NCBI RefSeq assembly: GCF_014145325.1
Contig: NZ_JACHTF010000006.1
Span: 1 to 64,000, forward strand
Direction: 5' to 3'
Source: Marilutibacter spongiae
GTDB lineage: Bacteria > Pseudomonadota > Gammaproteobacteria > Xanthomonadales > Xanthomonadaceae
DNA: 64,000 bases
Position 1 is the first letter of the stretch, and the number at the start of each line of letters is the position of its first letter. The notes under the pieces are model-generated. The model searched no databases and was not told where the DNA came from. It worked only from the letters and a program-made list of their open reading frames with translations. The translations under genes were made by a program, and so were the position numbers. Below are positions 60,345-64,000 of this stretch, in pieces.

Positions 60345-60815
60345 TCAAGCGTTGGCGAGGCGCAGGTCGATGCGCCTCGGGTCGGGTGGGGGCGAGGCCG
60401 GTCCGGCCGCCGTCGGCGGGGCCAGCATCTGCGCCAGGGTCACGCTGCGCAGCGCGGCGACGACCACGTCGTTGATGTGGCGCCAGTTGGCGCGCACGCC
60501 GCACTGGGCCTCGATGCTGCAGTGGCTGCCGTGCACGCTGCACTCGGTCATGCCCAACGGTCCTTCCATGGCCTCGACCACTTCGATCAGGCCGATGCCG
60601 TCGGCCGGGCGCGCCAGCCGGTAGCCGCCGTTGGCGCCGCGGAAGCCTTCGACCAGGCCGGCCTGCGCCAGCGGCTTGAGGACCTTGGACACCGTGGGCG
60701 CTTCCAGGCCCGCGCGATCGGCGAGCCCGGAGGCGCTGAGCACCTCGTCCGGGCAGGCCGCGAGCACGGTCAGCACGACCGTCGCGTAGTCGGTGAGTTT
60801 GGTGACGCGGAGCAT
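60345..60815 (-). CDS. SUF-type Rrf2 regulator
   Basis: A 156-residue Rrf2-family winged-helix regulator like IscR/SufR. The HTH covers about residues 5-65 (L-T-D-Y-A-T-V-V-L and [10 protein letters not shown]). Three cysteines C92, C99 and C105 match the Fe-S cluster ligands of IscR-type sensors. It is first in the suf operon and likely autoregulates it. The extended Pro/Ala-rich C terminus is not conserved. Confidence 0.93.
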   Translation of the reverse strand: MLRVTKLTDYATVVLTVLAACPDEVLSASGLADRAGLEAPTVSKVLKPLAQAGLVEGFRGANGGYRLARPADGIGLIEVVEAMEGPLGMTECSVHGSHCSIEAQCGVRANWRHINDVVVAALRSVTLAQMLAPPTAAGPASPPPDPRRIDLRLANA

Positions 60816-60844
60816 CGTGGGGGCGCTCGTGAATCAGTACCGGA

Positions 60845-60873
60845 ATTGTACGGATTCGAGCCGCCCGCGCCAA
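60845..60873 (-). promoter_or_regulatory. suf operon promoter
   Basis: On the minus strand TTGGCG (60868-60873), exactly 17 bp, then TACAAT (60845-60850), giving a start site near 60838 and a leader of about 23 nt to the ATG at 60815. The -10 and start region contain overlapping short dyads (ttccgg, ggtac) where the Rrf2 regulator may bind. Confidence 0.65.
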
Positions 60874-60931
60874 GTCCGCGCGCGCATCGGTTCAGGCTGG
60901 GAGGCGGCGCGGTTGGCCGCCGCCGCGAGGT

Positions 60932-61516
60932 TCAGCGACCGCCGGGGCTGGCGGCGACGGCCGGGCCCTCCTGGGGCGCGGCGGGCAGGACCAGCTGCAT
61001 GTAGGGCGGGTCTGGCCGTTGCCCCGGGGGCAGGTACGCCGGGGCCGGTGCGCCGGCCGGGCCCAGCGACTTCACGAAGCGGTAGATGGCGCGGCGATCG
61101 TCCTCGGCCATCGCGCGCAGGAGGAAGTCCGGCATGATCGGGCGGGTGCGCAGGTTGGCCGTGTAGGCGAGCCAGCCAGCCTCGTCCATGCCGTCCACGC
61201 GCATGCGCAGGTTGCTCGCGTAGGTGGTGCCCCAGGGACCGGCGTAGCCCAGCGGCGAGCCCGTCAACCACTCGGCCTTGTCGACCTCGCCCTGGCGCTC
61301 GGCGTAGCCGGCGGTGTGGCAGTCGTTGCAACCGGACATGCGGACCAGGTATTCGCCGCGCTCGAGCAGGGGATCCTCGCCGTGCGGCGCGGCGGGCGCC
61401 GGCGGATCGACGGGAGTGGCGCCCGCGGTGGCCTCGGGGGGCGTCGGCTGGCAGGCGGCGAGGGCGGCGAACAGGCAGGACAGGGACACGATGGGCAGGA
61501 GGGAGCGGTGGCGCAT
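60932..61516 (-). CDS. c-type cytochrome lipoprotein
   Basis: A 194-residue protein with a lipoprotein signal (A-L-A-A-C, C22), a Pro/Ala linker, and one c-type haem site C63-x2-C66-H67 (C-N-D-C-H). The axial methionine is probably in R-P-I-M-P-D-F. It belongs to the cytochrome c family of periplasmic monohaem proteins anchored to a membrane. Electron partner unknown; the gene is alone between suf and the SET gene. Confidence 0.9.
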   Translation of the reverse strand: MRHRSLLPIVSLSCLFAALAACQPTPPEATAGATPVDPPAPAAPHGEDPLLERGEYLVRMSGCNDCHTAGYAERQGEVDKAEWLTGSPLGYAGPWGTTYASNLRMRVDGMDEAGWLAYTANLRTRPIMPDFLLRAMAEDDRRAIYRFVKSLGPAGAPAPAYLPPGQRPDPPYMQLVLPAAPQEGPAVAASPGGR

Positions 61517-61637
61517 GGCGGCGATCCGGTGTGTGGGCCTGGATTCCACAACGCCGGCCGGGGTCCGTGGCGGCCAGGGGTTGGCCGTCGACGGGTGTTC
61601 CGGGTCAGAATGCAGGCAAGCCAACCTGGACACCCCC

Positions 61638-62126
61638 ATGCCGAGCAAGATCGTCGCCCGCCGTTCCCAAATCCATGGCAATGGCGTTTTCGCCAAGGCC
61701 GCCATCAAGAAGGGCGAGCGCGTCGTCGAGTACAAGGGCAAGCGTCGCACCCACGCGGAAGTCGACGCCGGCGATACCGGCGATGTCGATTCCGGGCACA
61801 CCTTCCTCTTCACGCTCAACGACGAGTACGTCATCGACGCCAACGAGTCGGGCAACGTCGCGCGCTGGATCAACCACAGCTGCAAGCCCAACTGCGAGGC
61901 GATCCTGACCGAGCACGAGGGCGACGACCGCCGCCGCGACCAGGTCTTCATCGAGGCGATCCGCGACATCGAGCCGGGCGAGGAGCTGTCCTACAACTAC
62001 GGCATCACCCTGGCCGAGAAGCACACCCGCGAGCTCAAGGAGATCTGGGCCTGCCGCTGCGGTGCGAAGAAGTGCACGGGCACGATGCTGCAGCCGAAAA
62101 AGAAGAAAAAGAAGAAGAAGCGGTGA
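61638..62126 (+). CDS. SET-domain protein-lysine methyltransferase with poly-lysine tail
   Basis: A 162-residue protein that is essentially a bare SET plus post-SET unit. SET marks: G-x-G-V-F-A (residues 14-19), N-H-S-C-K-P-N (79-85) and E-L-S-Y-N-Y-G (116-122); post-SET cysteines C139, C141 and C146 with C83-type zinc site. It transfers methyl from SAM to lysine. The end is eight lysines in a row (154-161) and Arg, which could be a nucleic-acid-binding or self-substrate tail. The stop TGA is part of the first heptad of the downstream array. Bacterial SET targets are mostly unknown. Confidence 0.9.
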   Translation: MPSKIVARRSQIHGNGVFAKAAIKKGERVVEYKGKRRTHAEVDAGDTGDVDSGHTFLFTLNDEYVIDANESGNVARWINHSCKPNCEAILTEHEGDDRRRDQVFIEAIRDIEPGEELSYNYGITLAEKHTRELKEIWACRCGAKKCTGTMLQPKKKKKKKKR

Positions 62127-62244
62127 TTCGTGATTGGCAATTGGCAATTGGTGATTGGTGATTGGTGATTGGTGATTGTCGCAGGGGGGGTAGTCGCTCC
62201 TGTCCGTGTCGCTGGTTCTCGCGCCAATCACGAATCACGAATCC
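62123..62244. repeat. heptamer array with inverted partner after the SET gene
   Basis: Eight heptads run from 62123 to 62178 (GTGATTC, GTGATTG, 2 x GCAATTG, 4 x GTGATTG). The SET stop codon (62124-62126) is inside the first one. After 46 unrelated bases, 62223-62238 is the exact reverse complement of 62123-62138, a 16-bp stem that closes the 84-nt space between the arms. No gene lies between 62127 and 62319. Confidence 0.92.
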
Positions 62245-62319
62245 TCCAATGGCCAAAAGTGCGATGGCATCGTCACGGCGCATCGGCATACTGGGCGCTC
62301 CCCTCGACAGGAGCCCGAC

Positions 62320-63120
62320 ATGAGTTCGATTGAAGGCAAGGTGGCGGTCGTGACCGGCGCCGCCAGTGGCATCGGCAAGGAGATCGCACACGAATTGTCG
62401 CGCGCTGGCGCGGCGGTGGTGATCGCGGACCTCAACCTCGAGGGTGCCGGGGCCGTGGCCGATTCGATCACCGGGGAAGGTCGGCGCGCGATGGCGGTCG
62501 CGATGGACGTCACCGACGAGACCGCGGTCGAGGAGGGCATCGCGCGCGCGGTGGAAACCCTGGGCCCGATCGACATCCTGGTCTCCAACGCGGGCATCCA
62601 GATCGTCAACCCGATCGAGGAGTACCGCTTCGACGACTGGCGCAAGATGCTCGCGATCCACCTCGACGGCGCCTTCCTGACCACGCGCGCGGTTCTGCCG
62701 CACATGTATGCCGAGGGGGCGGACGGCAAGGCCCGCGGCGGCACGGTGGTCTACATGGGCTCGGTCCATTCGCACCAGGCCTCCAAGTTGAAGTCGGCCT
62801 ACGTGACCGCCAAGCATGGCCTGCTCGGCCTGTCGCGCACCTTGGCCAAGGAAGGCGGCGACCGTGGCGTCCGCAGCCACGTCGTCTGCCCGGGCTTCGT
62901 GCGAACGCCGCTGGTCGACAAGCAGATCCCCGAGCAGTCGCGCGAGCTGGGCATCAGCGAGGAGGAGGTCATTCGCAACGTCATGCTCGGCCAGACGGTG
63001 GACGGCATCTTCACCACCGTCGAGGACGTCGCGCAGACCGTGCGCTTCCTGTGCGAGTTCCCCAGTGCCGCGCTGACGGGACAGAGCATCATCGTCAGCC
63101 ACGGCTGGCACATGCAGTAG
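62320..63120 (+). CDS. 3-hydroxybutyrate dehydrogenase (SDR)
   Basis: A 266-residue short-chain dehydrogenase. NAD motif T-G-A-A-S-G-I-G (12-19), N-A-G (90-92), catalytic S148, Y161 and K165 (Y-V-T-A-K-H). The sequence around [11 protein letters not shown] and the tail [13 protein letters not shown] match D-3-hydroxybutyrate dehydrogenases. The ribosome site CAGGAG is 6 nt from the ATG. The patatin gene follows after 14 nt. Confidence 0.9.
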   Translation: MSSIEGKVAVVTGAASGIGKEIAHELSRAGAAVVIADLNLEGAGAVADSITGEGRRAMAVAMDVTDETAVEEGIARAVETLGPIDILVSNAGIQIVNPIEEYRFDDWRKMLAIHLDGAFLTTRAVLPHMYAEGADGKARGGTVVYMGSVHSHQASKLKSAYVTAKHGLLGLSRTLAKEGGDRGVRSHVVCPGFVRTPLVDKQIPEQSRELGISEEEVIRNVMLGQTVDGIFTTVEDVAQTVRFLCEFPSAALTGQSIIVSHGWHMQ

Positions 63121-63134
63121 CCACGGCCAGCGCC

Positions 63135-64000
63135 ATGCCCGCCGCCACGGCCGCGCCGCTCCCCGACAACATCGCCCTGGTCCTGCAGGGCGGCGGTGCC
63201 CTGGGGGCCTACCAGGCGGGGGTGTACCAGGGCCTGCACGAGGCCGGCGTGGCCCCGGGCTGGCTGGCGGGCATCTCGATCGGCGCGTTCAACACCGCGA
63301 TCATCGCCGGCAATCCGCCGGGGCAACGCGTGGAGGCCCTGCGCACGTTCTGGGAGACCATCTCCCAGCCCTACCTGTTGCCGGCGACGACGCTCGGCCA
63401 GGAGGCGCGCCTGGAAGGCCTGGGCGAGCATGCGCGCGCCTGGCTCGATACCTGGGAGGCCTGGCGCGCGCTGGCGGAGGGCCAGCGTGGCTTCTTCCAC
63501 CCGCGCGGCTGGGACGCAGGACTGAGCGGGCAGTCCCCGTTCGATGCCGCCGGCCCGCAGTCGGCGAGCTGGTACGACACCCGTCCGATGGTCGAGACGC
63601 TGGAGCGGATGGTCGACTTCGACCGCCTCAACGATGGCGGCGTCCGCGTCTCGGTGGGCGCGGTGAACGTCGCCACCGGCAACCTGGAGTACTTCGACAA
63701 CACCCGCATGCGCCTGGACGCGCGGCACATCCTGGCGTCCGGGGCACTGCCGCCAGCCTTCCCCGCCGTCGAGATCGACGGCGCCTTCTACTGGGACGGG
63801 GGGCTGGTCTCGAACACGCCGCTCTCCTACGTGCTGTCCGACCCGCGCCGGGCGGACACCCTGGTCTTCCAGGTCGACCTGTGGAGCGCCCGTGGCGACC
63901 TGCCGCAGAACCTGCTGGACGTCGCCGAGCGGCAGAAGGAGATCCAGTACTCCAGCCGTACCCGGATGGTGACCTCGGTGCAGCGCGTCGACCAGCACTA
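63135..64000 (+). CDS. patatin-like phospholipase, 3' end beyond window
   Basis: The first 288 residues are visible. The patatin fold shows G-G-G-A-L-G-A-Y-Q-A-G (oxyanion, residues 19-29), nucleophile S48 in G-I-S-I-G-A-F, and the catalytic D221 in W-D-G-G-L. The region after about residue 225 matches the DUF3734 extension often found with this type. It cleaves acyl chains of lipids. With 3-hydroxybutyrate dehydrogenase upstream it may act in polyhydroxybutyrate or lipid turnover; that is context only. The C terminus is cut by the window edge. Confidence 0.9.
   Translation, partial: MPAATAAPLPDNIALVLQGGGALGAYQAGVYQGLHEAGVAPGWLAGISIGAFNTAIIAGNPPGQRVEALRTFWETISQPYLLPATTLGQEARLEGLGEHARAWLDTWEAWRALAEGQRGFFHPRGWDAGLSGQSPFDAAGPQSASWYDTRPMVETLERMVDFDRLNDGGVRVSVGAVNVATGNLEYFDNTRMRLDARHILASGALPPAFPAVEIDGAFYWDGGLVSNTPLSYVLSDPRRADTLVFQVDLWSARGDLPQNLLDVAERQKEIQYSSRTRMVTSVQRVDQH

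Overview
The window is a high-GC (near 70 percent) chromosomal segment from a gammaproteobacterium, most likely a Lysobacteraceae (Xanthomonadaceae) member of the Lysobacter/Luteimonas kind. The gene order kdsD-kdsC-lptC-lptA-lptB-rpoN-hpf-ptsN-hprK-rapZ, a cysNC fusion, the purM/purN block divergent from DUF2066-PerM-hda, the suf operon order and the interspersed repeats all fit that family. Gene assignment rests on protein motifs and gene order read by eye; no database search was run.

Layout. 1-1200: 3' end of an IS3-type transposase, three tandem ~305-bp repeat units carrying REP-like hairpins, and a 31-copy heptamer array that runs into the 3' end of tag. 1.2-4.4 kb (minus): CHASE3 histidine kinase, two stand-alone receiver proteins and tag, with overlapping or near-abutting ends. 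4.6-6.6 kb (plus): algH, ruvX, pyrB. 6.7-16.7 kb (minus): an esterase lipoprotein, mgtE, then a regulatory phosphotransferase block (ptsI, ptsH, an EIIA-Man, rapZ, hprK, ptsN) running into hpf, rpoN and lptB. 16.7-21.2 kb: lptA, lptC, kdsC, kdsD, with ibaG and murA divergent. 21.3-24.5 kb (minus): two DUF3108 paralogues, purN, purM. 24.7-27.8 kb (plus): DUF2066, PerM-like permease, hda. 27.8-31.4 kb (minus): ECF sigma factor, small membrane protein and PDZ protein, then murU-amgK. 31.5-43.3 kb: an almost complete assimilatory sulfate locus (cysK, cysG, LysR regulator, cysH-I-J, TauE permease, cysD, cysNC). 43.4-46.4 kb: M20 peptidase, ComEA-type protein, HutD/Ves protein. 46.4-54.4 kb (minus): an iron block. 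54.5-60.9 kb (minus): Rieske ferredoxin, GNAT, sufS-D-C-B and the Rrf2-type suf regulator. 60.9-64 kb: cytochrome c, SET-domain methyltransferase, 3-hydroxybutyrate dehydrogenase and a truncated patatin.

The most interesting part is 46.4-54.4 kb. Five genes encode a membrane-anchored FMN/FAD/NADPH reductase, the flavin transferase ApbE, a DUF4198 protein, a DUF2271 protein carrying an ApbE-type flavinylation motif (D-G-V-S-G-A-T), and a PepSY-type membrane protein with histidines placed like haem ligands. The next two genes encode a Fe(2+)/2OG dioxygenase (PiuC) and a Fiu-like TonB-dependent receptor. Both transcription units begin with promoters of the same build (TTGCGA, 17 bp, T-STAAT-like -10) overlapped by a matching Fur-like box. 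I read this as a trans-envelope electron chain that reduces imported ferric-siderophore iron in the periplasm through a covalently flavinylated protein. That function is inference.

A second theme is repeats. Heptamer arrays with the gene-sense consensus G-K-R-A-T-T-S lie directly at, or inside, the stop codon of three unrelated genes (tag, kdsD, the SET gene), always in the same orientation to the gene; two of them carry an inverted partner that can fold.
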